Source: Candidatus Aenigmatarchaeota archaeon (GTDB lineage: Archaea; Aenigmatarchaeota; Aenigmatarchaeia; QMZP01; JAFGSV01). Taken from it: a DNA stretch of 64,000 nucleotides. The DNA lies in contig JAFGSV010000028.1 of assembly GCA_016934325.1 (NCBI GenBank), positions 1-64,000 on the forward strand, read 5' to 3'. Shown piece by piece: positions 17,083 through 26,785 of the stretch (within the stretch, counting starts at the first letter, position 1; each line of letters begins with the position of its first letter). The translations under genes were made by a program, and so were the position numbers. The notes beneath the pieces were generated by a model. That model had not been told where the DNA came from and did no database searches. It saw only the letters and a program-made list of their open reading frames with translations.

Positions 17083-18505
17083 GATTGCGATTCTGTTTTC
17101 AGCTTTCATATTTTTGGTTTATCTTTCTACTTTGAGCATATCCCTGGATGAAGAAGACGCTGTCCATTTTGCCCTGGGGCTCAAGGAGTTCAATGTTTCA
17201 AAGTATCAGCCACACCCTCCCGGATTTCCTGTTTACATCGGATTGGGTATGTTGTTCAACGCAGGCCTTAAAAACGAGCTGTTAAGCCTGACATGCATGG
17301 GCGCCTTGTTTGGCGCCTTGTCCGTCTTTGTCTTCTATATGCTGGCCAGGGAAATGCTTGAAAGGGAAATCGCATTGGCCTCGTCTGTCTTGATGGCTTT
17401 TACCCCGCTCTTCTGGCTAAGCAGCCTGAAGGCAATGTCTGATATCCCCGCGCTGTTCTTCACACTGGCTTCAATGCTTTTCATTTACAAGTACATCAAA
17501 TATAACAAACCGGGTTATTTTTACACAGGTGCTTTGTTGGCGGGAATCTCAACGGGTGTTAGAATTCATACGCTTTTTATTCTGTTACCTGCATTGGTTT
17601 ACAGTGCATACATGCATAAGAAAGGCGTCCGGATCAGGAATAAGGGTTTTCTGCTTTTCGTTATCGCAATGCTAGCATGGTTGTTGCCGGTGATGTTAAT
17701 AACAGGGATTCCGGAATATCTCTCATCCGCTGTAAGCCAGTTCGGGTTCAGGGTCGGCAAACCCCATATATCAATAATAGGCACTGAATTGACCCCAAAC
17801 TATCTGGCCCTTAAATTGTTCAGCTCCTTTTATTATTTTTTGCTTGGTGGTTATGGCATCAATTTGGCCAGCCTGGGTTTATTCAGCACTGTCCTCTTAT
17901 TTTTCATGGCAGCCCTGGCAATTCTTTTTCTTAAAAACGTCAACCTAAGGGACAGAAGGGTGCTCTTTCTTGTCTCGGGGGTGTTAATTTACCTGCCTGT
18001 GATATTCATCCTGCTTCCTCCTTTTAGTCCCAGGTATCTTCTAGTCCTTATTCCACTGCTTTCTTTGATTTTTACAAAAGCTTTGTGGAATCTAAAAAAA
18101 CCAAATCAAAGATACCCGTTGTTTGGCCTTCTCATCCTGCTTGTTTTGACCCATTCAATTTTCCTGGCACTTGAGATAAGCACCAAATCCGCTCCCCCTG
18201 TTCAGTTAATCAATTATGTTAATGAAAATTATGGCTCTTATGGCTCAGAGGGGATTATCATTTTAAACGGTTTTGCCAGCAAGTACTTTACATATTACCA
18301 CACAGACTTGACAAGGTTATCCGAAACGGAAACTGATTGCGAAAGGATAAAGAAAATTATCTCAGAGAATAAAACCGTTCTCTCCATAGCGGGGGATAAG
18401 AACTGTGAAGGACTGCAACTTGAGCTAGTTTCCACCTTTAAGCGCGACCCGAGGGTTCATATAAAGCGCAGCATGATCAACCTGTATGAATTCTTGTTGG
18501 AATGA
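17057..18505 (+). CDS. GT-C-fold membrane glycosyltransferase (ArnT/PMT-like)
   Basis: Multi-TM; SLDEEDAVHFALGLKEFNVSKYQPHPPGFPVYI motif after the first TM. Confidence 0.82.
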   Translation: MLKSMDLDRIAILFSAFIFLVYLSTLSISLDEEDAVHFALGLKEFNVSKYQPHPPGFPVYIGLGMLFNAGLKNELLSLTCMGALFGALSVFVFYMLAREMLEREIALASSVLMAFTPLFWLSSLKAMSDIPALFFTLASMLFIYKYIKYNKPGYFYTGALLAGISTGVRIHTLFILLPALVYSAYMHKKGVRIRNKGFLLFVIAMLAWLLPVMLITGIPEYLSSAVSQFGFRVGKPHISIIGTELTPNYLALKLFSSFYYFLLGGYGINLASLGLFSTVLLFFMAALAILFLKNVNLRDRRVLFLVSGVLIYLPVIFILLPPFSPRYLLVLIPLLSLIFTKALWNLKKPNQRYPLFGLLILLVLTHSIFLALEISTKSAPPVQLINYVNENYGSYGSEGIIILNGFASKYFTYYHTDLTRLSETETDCERIKKIISENKTVLSIAGDKNCEGLQLELVSTFKRDPRVHIKRSMINLYEFLLE

Positions 18506-18631
18506 TTATACTGCAGTGGATTAAGTAAGATATGAATTTTTACTTTTTATGAGTAAAATGCATAATTATTTAAACATTTTTGGTAAATGTTGGAATTGCT
18601 ATATTAGGTAAGAGATACGAAATATGATAAT

Positions 18632-21600
18632 ATGGTAATCAGGCATCTCTTAATTTTAGGTCTACTACTTGCTTTTTTACCCACTGCTGCAGCTTCTGGT
18701 TATCCCAATGTTACCCTAGTTTCACCAGCAAATGGAAATGCGACCACTTTGGATAACATAACCTTTATTTGCAATGCCTCTGACGATGAAAACGTCAACA
18801 GAATATCCTTTTACCATGATATGAATGGTACGTTTGGGTTATACGACACAAAGAGGATAATGGAGCTGGATAAGGATTCTAACACCACACTTCTATGCCG
18901 ATTCGATGATTCATATATATGTGAGGGTGGTGAGGAGGGAACCAATACTTCTACAGAATTGGTGGCCAGCAAGTTCTTTAAGGGTGTTATGATAAATGAT
19001 TCTGATACCCTGATATATCAGACTTCCAATAACATACTGTATAATCAGGGAACCATAGAATTCTGGCTCAAGATTGGCCTTGATTCCTCTTATAACATTG
19101 CACGGCTTTTTTCAGCAGGCAGTGAGTTACAAATATACGCTGATGACGGTGACCTCTGTTTTAAATTTCATGATGGAAGTATTAATGAAATAACTGCATA
19201 TAGCGATATTTCCACGTGGAGCGAGGGAGAATGGCACCACTTAGCTGGTATATGGGATGTATATAATTTGGTTGGCAGCGGTAAAATAATTGACCTGTTT
19301 CTTGACGGATCCAATGATTCTGTTCTATACTCAGGTGATTTCTATTCTTATGGCACTTTCGGGGATTACATGTATGTTGGAAGCGATGAATATGGAAACG
19401 ATCAAGCTAATTCCACTTTTGACGAATTCAGGATATCCGACATACCAAGAACACCAGCCGAGATAAATGCCTCTTATATGAAAGGAGCGGGCAACCACAG
19501 CAAAGAATCCGTAAACTGGACAATTACCAATATTCCTGATGGGACGTATACATGGAATTGTCTGGTTTGGGACAATGAGTCCCTGAAGTCTTGGAACAGT
19601 GAGAACTATACTTTTAGTATCGATACAACTCCTCCGACATTTAACGAGGTGAATCTCTCCCCAAGTTCAGCTGATGATATTGACCCGGGAGTAACGATAA
19701 ATGTCACAGCCAATATAACAGATTTCGGCAATGTGAGTGCTGCGATATTCCAATATAAATATGACGTTGAATGGATGAACGTGACGATGGACAGCATAAG
19801 TGATGATTCATGGAATGCGTCGTTTACCACTATATCTTCTGAAAGGGTATATTATTACAAGATATGGTCAAATGACACCTTTGGGCACTCCAATACGTCT
19901 CAAACCTTCAGCGTGAATGTCAGCTGGGATTACTCATGGAATAGGAACCCTTCTCTTATTGATGCATATGGACTTGTGAATAGCATAAGCGACGTAGGGA
20001 TAATAACCGTGAACAATACAGGAGACGACACTCTCATAATCACCCTAACGGATGACTGGCGGCCATTGCTGAATGTTTACTATAACACCACGGAACAGTT
20101 CGCAATAGCCGGGAAGAGCGTAATAGACATCAACGTCACTGCCGAATATGCCAGTTTGGATAGCGCAAAGAACATGACAATAACGATGTCCGCTGAGCCC
20201 TCCGCCCCTGAAAAAACGGCATCTCCAACTTCATTGAATACCATAGCAACTATGAATTCCTATAGCGGCGGGCCATATCCTCATGTGAACATTGCAATGT
20301 GTCCTGTTTCAGTGACGCAGAGCACAACAGGTGTAAACCTGAGTGCAACTGTTAAAAACATAGGCAACGAAACTGCTGAGGATGTCTGGTTCAACTGGAC
20401 ACTCCCTTATGGATGGGCAAACACCAGCGGAAACGTGAACGTGTACATCGGCAATGTCACTTCCAAGTCAACAAACACAAGCGACCTGGTTGTGAAAGTA
20501 AGTTCATCCGCCCCAAGCGGGATATCGGCTGTGTGCGTAAATGCCAGTGGTAAAGGGAACCTGAGCAGTTCTGACTGTGAATTCGTACAGGTGAGTTGCT
20601 CGAATTCGGATGGTGTCTGTGGGGCGGGTTGCACCTACTTAACAGATGGCAACTGCGAAGCGCCCAGCAATGGCGGAGGTGAAACCACATACATCGGCAT
20701 CGGAGCTGTCATAATCGAAGAGCCCAAATTAGAGATCTCATTGCCGGAAAGGATAGACCTCATAAAAGGCGAGTCTGGTAATCTCAGCATAGAAGTCACG
20801 AATCCCGTGGAAAGAACAAACCTTACAGGGATAACGGTGCAAATAACCGGGTACCCCGCAACCCTGGTGGAAATGATGCCGTCCGCAATCAGCAACATCT
20901 CATTCAACCAGACAAGAATCTTCAGATTGACGATCGGCGTTCCGCCCTACATCGAAGAGAAGGATTACTTCGTGAGCGTGACAGTATTGGCAACGGGAAC
21001 GTACAGTGGTGGCACGAAATATCTTGAGAAATCAGGAAAAATGATTTTCGCCGTTCACGGCGTGGTTGAAAGTGCGACTATAGAGGCTATTGAGAATGCG
21101 GAGCGTTCACTGGAAAGGATGAGGGAATATAATTTCACTTATATTCGACTATTGGATATGCTCGATGACGCAAAGCGGGCTTATGCTGGTCTGAATTTTG
21201 ACTTGGCAAGAGAACTGGCTCAAAGAGTCGTGGAACTGGAAGAGACCGCTTTCAGGATTTTCTCATTGATTGGCCAGTTTGAAAAGGATACGGAAGAGGC
21301 CGAACAGTACGGGATGGATATCGAGGAAGCTAAAAGGATGCGTGAATTGGCAATATCCGCCTTCCAGAGAGGGGACTATGAAAGGGCGGAGGACAGGATT
21401 ACGGCTGCAGTAACGGCTTTCAAGCTGGAGACGAAGATGCTTCTGCCTCTGAAAAAGATGATCATGGAATACTGGCCGCACATGTTGTCTTCCATCATTC
21501 TCTTATCCATACTTGGCTTTTTTGCTAAGAGAAGGTTACAGATCAGGACTGTGGAGAAGAAGCTGAAAAAACTGAGAGATGCCAAACAGTCAGTAATCGA

Positions 21601-22735
21601 GCTTGTGAAAAGTGGGGAGGATGAGTATTTCAACAAAGGGAAAATATCAAAGCTTGATTACACGATTAACAGGGAAAATTATGAGAAGAGGCTTGCCGAG
21701 CTCGGTGCCGAAGAGCTTAAGCTTATCACTAAGGCGGCATTAGCAAGGGGGCGGGGCAGAGAGGATAGCCTGCTCAGGGAGAAGGCTATCATCGAAAAAA
21801 GGCTGAAAGATGCGCAACTGGAATATTTCGTGTTAGGGAAAAAGTGCAAAGGTGATTTCAAGAGGACCATCAAAGAGCTGCAATCAGAGCTCGCGGAGAT
21901 TGAAAAGAATCTATCTAAAATAAGGAAACCGACAAGGATTAAGGGCACGGTTGTGTTATTTTCATTGCTCGGAATCGTGTTGGTCTTGTCGAATCTGTCC
22001 ATATCGCAGGCCCTTGAAAACGCCACGGCTGAAAGTGCGGGGGTATACATTGAACAGGCTGAGGTAGTTGTTGGTGACATGAAGAACGCCGGATTGGGAA
22101 CCGAAAGGGCAAACCACACGCTGGAGAACGCCAGGATTCTCCTTTCAAGAGGAGATTATGAACTGGCATTGACCACGGCAAGGTATGTACCGGTTATTAT
22201 GCAAAAGGGGCTCATAGTTGACACCATGATTGACGACACCGAATTGAAAATTCACGAGCTTTCCTCCAGGGACTTCGATGTTTCAAAAGCCGAGGGCTTA
22301 TTCCTCGAAGGTGTCAAGGAGTTCGAGCTTGAGAACTACGAAGGTGCGGAAACGCTGCTGGGCCAGGCGATGGACATGCTGGATAAAATGGAATCGGAGT
22401 ATGCGCTTTCCAAGGCTGCGACATGGAACCCCTTCCCTGCCTTCGTTCAGGCGATAAATGAAAACTGGATTTTGATATCGGTCTCTGTATTCTTACTAAC
22501 ATCCGTATCTTCTTTGCTTTTCCTTAAAATCGTGAAGATAAAAAAAGTCAGAAAGATTGAAAGCCTTGAAATGGAGTTGAAGAGCTTGAGAAATTCGATA
22601 ATAAAGACGCAGGAAGAGTATTTTCACAGGAAATGCCTAAGCAAGAAGGACTATGAAATTAGAATGGAAGAATATAAGAGCGGGCTTGGCAGGGTGATGG
22701 AAGCATTAGCAACTGAAAGAGGGGGGAAGGGCTGA
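18632..22735 (+). CDS. Large surface protein with LamG/concanavalin-like and Ig-like domains and membrane-embedded coiled-coil C-terminus
   Basis: 1367 aa: signal peptide, 'TIEFWLKIGLD...EWHHLAGIWD...LFLDGSND...FDEFRISDIPRTPAEINASY' (LamG-like), three C-terminal TM segments with repeated charged motifs. Confidence 0.85.
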   Translation: MVIRHLLILGLLLAFLPTAAASGYPNVTLVSPANGNATTLDNITFICNASDDENVNRISFYHDMNGTFGLYDTKRIMELDKDSNTTLLCRFDDSYICEGGEEGTNTSTELVASKFFKGVMINDSDTLIYQTSNNILYNQGTIEFWLKIGLDSSYNIARLFSAGSELQIYADDGDLCFKFHDGSINEITAYSDISTWSEGEWHHLAGIWDVYNLVGSGKIIDLFLDGSNDSVLYSGDFYSYGTFGDYMYVGSDEYGNDQANSTFDEFRISDIPRTPAEINASYMKGAGNHSKESVNWTITNIPDGTYTWNCLVWDNESLKSWNSENYTFSIDTTPPTFNEVNLSPSSADDIDPGVTINVTANITDFGNVSAAIFQYKYDVEWMNVTMDSISDDSWNASFTTISSERVYYYKIWSNDTFGHSNTSQTFSVNVSWDYSWNRNPSLIDAYGLVNSISDVGIITVNNTGDDTLIITLTDDWRPLLNVYYNTTEQFAIAGKSVIDINVTAEYASLDSAKNMTITMSAEPSAPEKTASPTSLNTIATMNSYSGGPYPHVNIAMCPVSVTQSTTGVNLSATVKNIGNETAEDVWFNWTLPYGWANTSGNVNVYIGNVTSKSTNTSDLVVKVSSSAPSGISAVCVNASGKGNLSSSDCEFVQVSCSNSDGVCGAGCTYLTDGNCEAPSNGGGETTYIGIGAVIIEEPKLEISLPERIDLIKGESGNLSIEVTNPVERTNLTGITVQITGYPATLVEMMPSAISNISFNQTRIFRLTIGVPPYIEEKDYFVSVTVLATGTYSGGTKYLEKSGKMIFAVHGVVESATIEAIENAERSLERMREYNFTYIRLLDMLDDAKRAYAGLNFDLARELAQRVVELEETAFRIFSLIGQFEKDTEEAEQYGMDIEEAKRMRELAISAFQRGDYERAEDRITAAVTAFKLETKMLLPLKKMIMEYWPHMLSSIILLSILGFFAKRRLQIRTVEKKLKKLRDAKQSVIELVKSGEDEYFNKGKISKLDYTINRENYEKRLAELGAEELKLITKAALARGRGREDSLLREKAIIEKRLKDAQLEYFVLGKKCKGDFKRTIKELQSELAEIEKNLSKIRKPTRIKGTVVLFSLLGIVLVLSNLSISQALENATAESAGVYIEQAEVVVGDMKNAGLGTERANHTLENARILLSRGDYELALTTARYVPVIMQKGLIVDTMIDDTELKIHELSSRDFDVSKAEGLFLEGVKEFELENYEGAETLLGQAMDMLDKMESEYALSKAATWNPFPAFVQAINENWILISVSVFLLTSVSSLLFLKIVKIKKVRKIESLEMELKSLRNSIIKTQEEYFHRKCLSKKDYEIRMEEYKSGLGRVMEALATERGGKG

Positions 22736-22780
22736 GGTACATGTCGGAGTGCAGCATGTGTAAGAATCGGTATTTAATGC

Positions 22781-23347
22781 ATGGAGATGATTATTAATAT
22801 GCAGCAATTTGCCGGCCTAAAAAAGGTCATTGAAAAGGAGTTGGTCAATAATAAAATACTGCTGGTTTCTTTCAAGAGCAAAGACTATAGGGAGGGGTTG
22901 AAAAATCTCTTGGAATTCTCATTGAACAAGTACAAAAAGAGCTGCTATGTTACGCTGAACGACCCCCATGAGAGCATTGTGAGGAAATTGAATGAGCGGC
23001 AATTATCGAAAATGTTCTTCATAGACTGTGTCACATGTTCCATTAAGACACCGAAGCAAGAGGAAAACGTGGTTTTTGTTTCTTCTCCGAGGGCACTGAC
23101 TGAAATATCCATTGCCATCAAGAAAGCCATTGATATGGGTGGGATGGAATCTTTGATACTGGATTCCATATCCGCGATGCTGGTGTATGAGCAATCCCTG
23201 AATGTCATGAAATTCGTTCATAAGCAGGTTCTTGCATTAAGGGAGGCTAATCTGATTTGCTACTTGATAATCATGCGGGAAGATGTGAGCGAGGAGCTTA
23301 TGAAAGACCTTGCGATGTTCGTTGACAAGATTGTAGAGGCGGATTGA
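22781..23347 (+). CDS. Degenerate KaiC/RecA-like protein lacking Walker A
   Basis: CYVTLNDPHESIVRKLN...LILDSISAMLVYEQSLNVMKFVHKQVL...; no GxxGxGKT. Confidence 0.65.
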   Translation: MEMIINMQQFAGLKKVIEKELVNNKILLVSFKSKDYREGLKNLLEFSLNKYKKSCYVTLNDPHESIVRKLNERQLSKMFFIDCVTCSIKTPKQEENVVFVSSPRALTEISIAIKKAIDMGGMESLILDSISAMLVYEQSLNVMKFVHKQVLALREANLICYLIIMREDVSEELMKDLAMFVDKIVEAD

Positions 23348-23509
23348 TGTATCAATTTCATGTTGGGAGGAATGTGGGGAAGATTTCGATGCACAATAAT
23401 CACAATGGCTTGCATGATTATAATAGCATTGAAGTCGTGTATCTTTTATGATCACTGAAAGAACCGCCTTCGGATGGAATTATATCGAAGATGTCTCAGG
23501 TTGAAAAAA

Positions 23510-25717
23510 ATGAAGATATACCTGAAATTGATATTAGGCTTCATATCGGTCCTACTGCTATTGGCCACATTGGCCATGTATTCTATTTCTGTCATGAGGG
23601 AGAACACTGTTCAGGCCCTTGGAACCGACTCCGCCTTCTCTGTTAAGGAAACTTTGAACATTATCAACGATAGAATCTTTGAAAACATTGATATCTCGGA
23701 GCTGAAAGCGCAGGAAAGCCTTATCCGCCACGCCCTTGAACAATCGAATAGCGATTTCGATGAGTTGGATGATATTGATGCATATATCGATGAGATCGAC
23801 AGCGAATGGGTTCTGACACCAGAAGGCGAAGAGACTGCGTTCATGAAGCGATTGATCGAAAACAACATTTCTGATAACCTGAGAGATCAATTCGCGGATT
23901 TCTGGAACAAGAAACGCAACTATACGGTCTTCGAGGAGGTCTTCATCACGAACAAATATGGGGCGAATGTAGCTCAGACTCAAAGGACCACCGATTATTA
24001 CCAAGCGGATGAAGAATGGTGGGAAAAAGCCAAAGAGGACGGCATCTATATCAGCAGTGCCGAATTCGGCGAAAGCGTGGGGAAATATTCCATAAGCATA
24101 GGAATGAGGATTGATGATGAGAAGGGGGAATTCATAGGCGTGATGAAGGCGGTCATCAACGTCGTGGAAATAATGAAGGAGGCCGAGATTGCGACCGGGC
24201 AATATCAGACTTCAATATTCTATGTGACCACAAAAGACGGCAGTCTGGTGTTCTCATCAAAGAGCTTCAAACCCAACGATGATTTGTCCCAGGAAGGTTA
24301 TTTTAAAAGAGTCCAAAGCGACAACGGGTTCTTCATCGACAGCATAGACGGCAATGAGGAACTGGTGACATATGCCCATTCAGAGGACTTCAGGGGGCAT
24401 GAGGAGTTGGATTTCGTGCTCATCGTCAGTTACGATACCGATGAGGTGCTTAGGCCGGTCTATATTATGAGAAATAACCTCATCATGATATCAATAGCTT
24501 TGATAATATCGGGTATCCTGGTTGCTCTCTTCATCTCCCGTTCAATATCGATGCCCATATCCCATTTGAGAAACGTCGTCACGGAGATTGGAAAGGGAAG
24601 ACTTAATACAAGAATCATAGTGGAATCGAATGATGAGATAGGTGATCTCGCAACGGCCTTTAGAACGATGACCGAGGACCTGAAAAAATCACGCGACGAG
24701 ATTAAAAGGCACACGAAGGAACTGGAGAACAAAGTTGACGCAAGAACGAAGGGACTTGGCACGAAGGTCGAGGAGCTGACAGCGACCAAGACCGCTGTCC
24801 TGAACATGATGGAGGATATGGACGAGGCTAATAAACAGCTCGTAAAAACCCAGCATGAACTGAAGGATAGCTTAAATGAGTTGAAGGAAATGGATGTGAA
24901 GAAGGATCAGTTTATTTCAATCGCAGCGCACGAACTCAAGACACCGCTGACATCCATCCATGGATTCTCGCAGCTGCTCCAAGACAAGAAAGTTGCAGAC
25001 AACATTGCCGAGAGAGCAAAATACCTGCGCATTATGGATCACGAAACCAGAAGGCTGGCAAAACTTGTGAATGACATACTTGACCTGTCGAGGATAGATC
25101 TCGGAACCGTTAAGCTCAATTCAGAGCCTGTTGATGTGAAAGAACTGCTGCAGGGGGATATAAAAGGGGAGATGAAAATGCAGATTGAGAAGAAGGGGCT
25201 TAAATCTGAATTTATTGCCGAACCGGGATTGACAACCATCGTAACTGACAAGGAAAAGCTGACAGAAATTCTAATCAACCTCATTACCAATGCCATGAAG
25301 TACACCAACAAGGGAAAAATAACGGTGAATGTTTTCAAGAAAGATAAAGATGTGCATTTTGTGGTTAAGGACACGGGAATTGGGATATCGAAAGAGAATT
25401 TGGAAAAGGTATTCGAAAGGTTCTATCAGGTGGATTCTTCTTACACAAGAGAATATCGTGGGGTTGGCCTTGGTCTGGCTCTCTGCAAAGAGTTCGTGGC
25501 GTTGCTTGGAGGTAAAATCTGGGTCAAGAGCGAACTCGGCAAGGGTAGTGAATTCCATTTTTCACTGCCCATTAAAGGTGCCCCAGCCCAGGATATTAGG
25601 AAGGAGGAATTGGGAGCGGAAGTGAATCTTGAATCTCAAAAAGCGAAGAAAATGACAGAAAGCGCGGAAATGCTGAGAGGAAATAGAATCGTCCGATCTA
25701 CCCAACAATCTTCTTAA
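23510..25717 (+). CDS. Membrane sensor histidine kinase (Cache-like sensor, HAMP, HisKA, HATPase_c)
   Basis: FISIAAHELKTPLTSIHGFSQLL (H-box), DTGIGISKENLEKVFERFYQVDSSYTREYRGVGLGLALCKEFVALLGGKIWVKSELGKGSEFHFSLP. Confidence 0.95.
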   Translation: MKIYLKLILGFISVLLLLATLAMYSISVMRENTVQALGTDSAFSVKETLNIINDRIFENIDISELKAQESLIRHALEQSNSDFDELDDIDAYIDEIDSEWVLTPEGEETAFMKRLIENNISDNLRDQFADFWNKKRNYTVFEEVFITNKYGANVAQTQRTTDYYQADEEWWEKAKEDGIYISSAEFGESVGKYSISIGMRIDDEKGEFIGVMKAVINVVEIMKEAEIATGQYQTSIFYVTTKDGSLVFSSKSFKPNDDLSQEGYFKRVQSDNGFFIDSIDGNEELVTYAHSEDFRGHEELDFVLIVSYDTDEVLRPVYIMRNNLIMISIALIISGILVALFISRSISMPISHLRNVVTEIGKGRLNTRIIVESNDEIGDLATAFRTMTEDLKKSRDEIKRHTKELENKVDARTKGLGTKVEELTATKTAVLNMMEDMDEANKQLVKTQHELKDSLNELKEMDVKKDQFISIAAHELKTPLTSIHGFSQLLQDKKVADNIAERAKYLRIMDHETRRLAKLVNDILDLSRIDLGTVKLNSEPVDVKELLQGDIKGEMKMQIEKKGLKSEFIAEPGLTTIVTDKEKLTEILINLITNAMKYTNKGKITVNVFKKDKDVHFVVKDTGIGISKENLEKVFERFYQVDSSYTREYRGVGLGLALCKEFVALLGGKIWVKSELGKGSEFHFSLPIKGAPAQDIRKEELGAEVNLESQKAKKMTESAEMLRGNRIVRSTQQSS

Positions 25718-26066
25718 CCCTCTTCACGAGGTCTTGGTTTTCGAATGGTTTTGTGATGTAATCCAGGACGTTCATCTTTTCCAGGACGCCTTTTCCGGCC
25801 TCTGAAAATTTCGCCACTGTGAGGAATGCGACTTTCAAGTCCTTTGTAGCAGGATTTTGCCTGATGCTTTCGCATACTTCCCTTCCGCTCATCCCAGGCA
25901 TCATCATGTCAAGCAGGATGAGGTCGGGTTTCACCGTTTTCAGTTTCTTCAGGCACTCCTCTCCGCTTATAGATGTAATCACTTCGTACTTTTCGTGTTC
26001 AAGGATGGCCCTAACAAGCTCAATCAAGCTTTCCTCATCATCCACAACCATAATTTTTTTGGCCAT
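25698..26066 (-). CDS. Response regulator receiver-domain protein
   Basis: KIMVVDDEESLIELVRAILEHEKYEVITSISGEECLKKLKTVKPDLILLDMMMPGMSGREVCESIR. Confidence 0.95.
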   Translation of the reverse strand: MAKKIMVVDDEESLIELVRAILEHEKYEVITSISGEECLKKLKTVKPDLILLDMMMPGMSGREVCESIRQNPATKDLKVAFLTVAKFSEAGKGVLEKMNVLDYITKPFENQDLVKRVKKIVG

Positions 26067-26119
26067 ATTATATCAATGCGATTCAAACATTAAATATATA
26101 TCTATTATAACTCAACGGC

Positions 26120-26701
26120 CTAATACTCGATGGACTTATTGTTCGCAGCGCTGTTCAAATCAATTGCCATATCAGCAAACATGACGAGGTCCTTTACTAG
26201 CTTTTCGTTTTCCTCGACCGGTATGATGCCGTGTTTCAAGACTAAATACAGGATTTTATTTTCTTGCCTTTCTCCCGACAGCAAATCATGGGTGAACCGC
26301 ACTATTTTCGATGTTCCCTGATACTCCAGCATCGCGGTTATGGAGTCAAAAACGACCACTCTGCATTTTTTATCCCTTATCGCCTTTGATATCTCAGATC
26401 TTATCACCGGCAGGTTTGCCGGTGAATTGATAAAAGTGCAATTTTCGTTTGATTGCATTTCTATGTAATGTGAACTCAAAACATCGAGGAAATGGAATCT
26501 TGACAAGTCGATATCCCTATTCTTCATATCGCTATATATGTCCTCATAGGGTCTGCTCAAGCATATGTAACATATGTTATTGGTTTTATCAATAGATTTT
26601 ACGATCTCCTCAACCCTATCCATGCATACTTCTTCCTCGAGCAGCAGTAGCAGGAACTGGCTATTCTCTATAACCTTAGGCAAATCTGCGGCCCGAAACA
26701 T
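26120..26701 (-). CDS. Degenerate KaiC/RecA-like protein lacking Walker A (paralogue of 22781-23347)
   Basis: ICYICLSRPYEDIYSDMKN...VVVFDSITAMLEYQGTSKIVRFTHDLL...VKDLVMFADMAIDL. Confidence 0.65.
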   Translation of the reverse strand: MFRAADLPKVIENSQFLLLLLEEEVCMDRVEEIVKSIDKTNNICYICLSRPYEDIYSDMKNRDIDLSRFHFLDVLSSHYIEMQSNENCTFINSPANLPVIRSEISKAIRDKKCRVVVFDSITAMLEYQGTSKIVRFTHDLLSGERQENKILYLVLKHGIIPVEENEKLVKDLVMFADMAIDLNSAANNKSIEY

Positions 26702-26785
26702 AGCTTATATAAGGCCAAGGGGATATAAATTATTTGTTTATACATAAGTATAAAATATATAACTATTTATAACGAATATTAAAAC

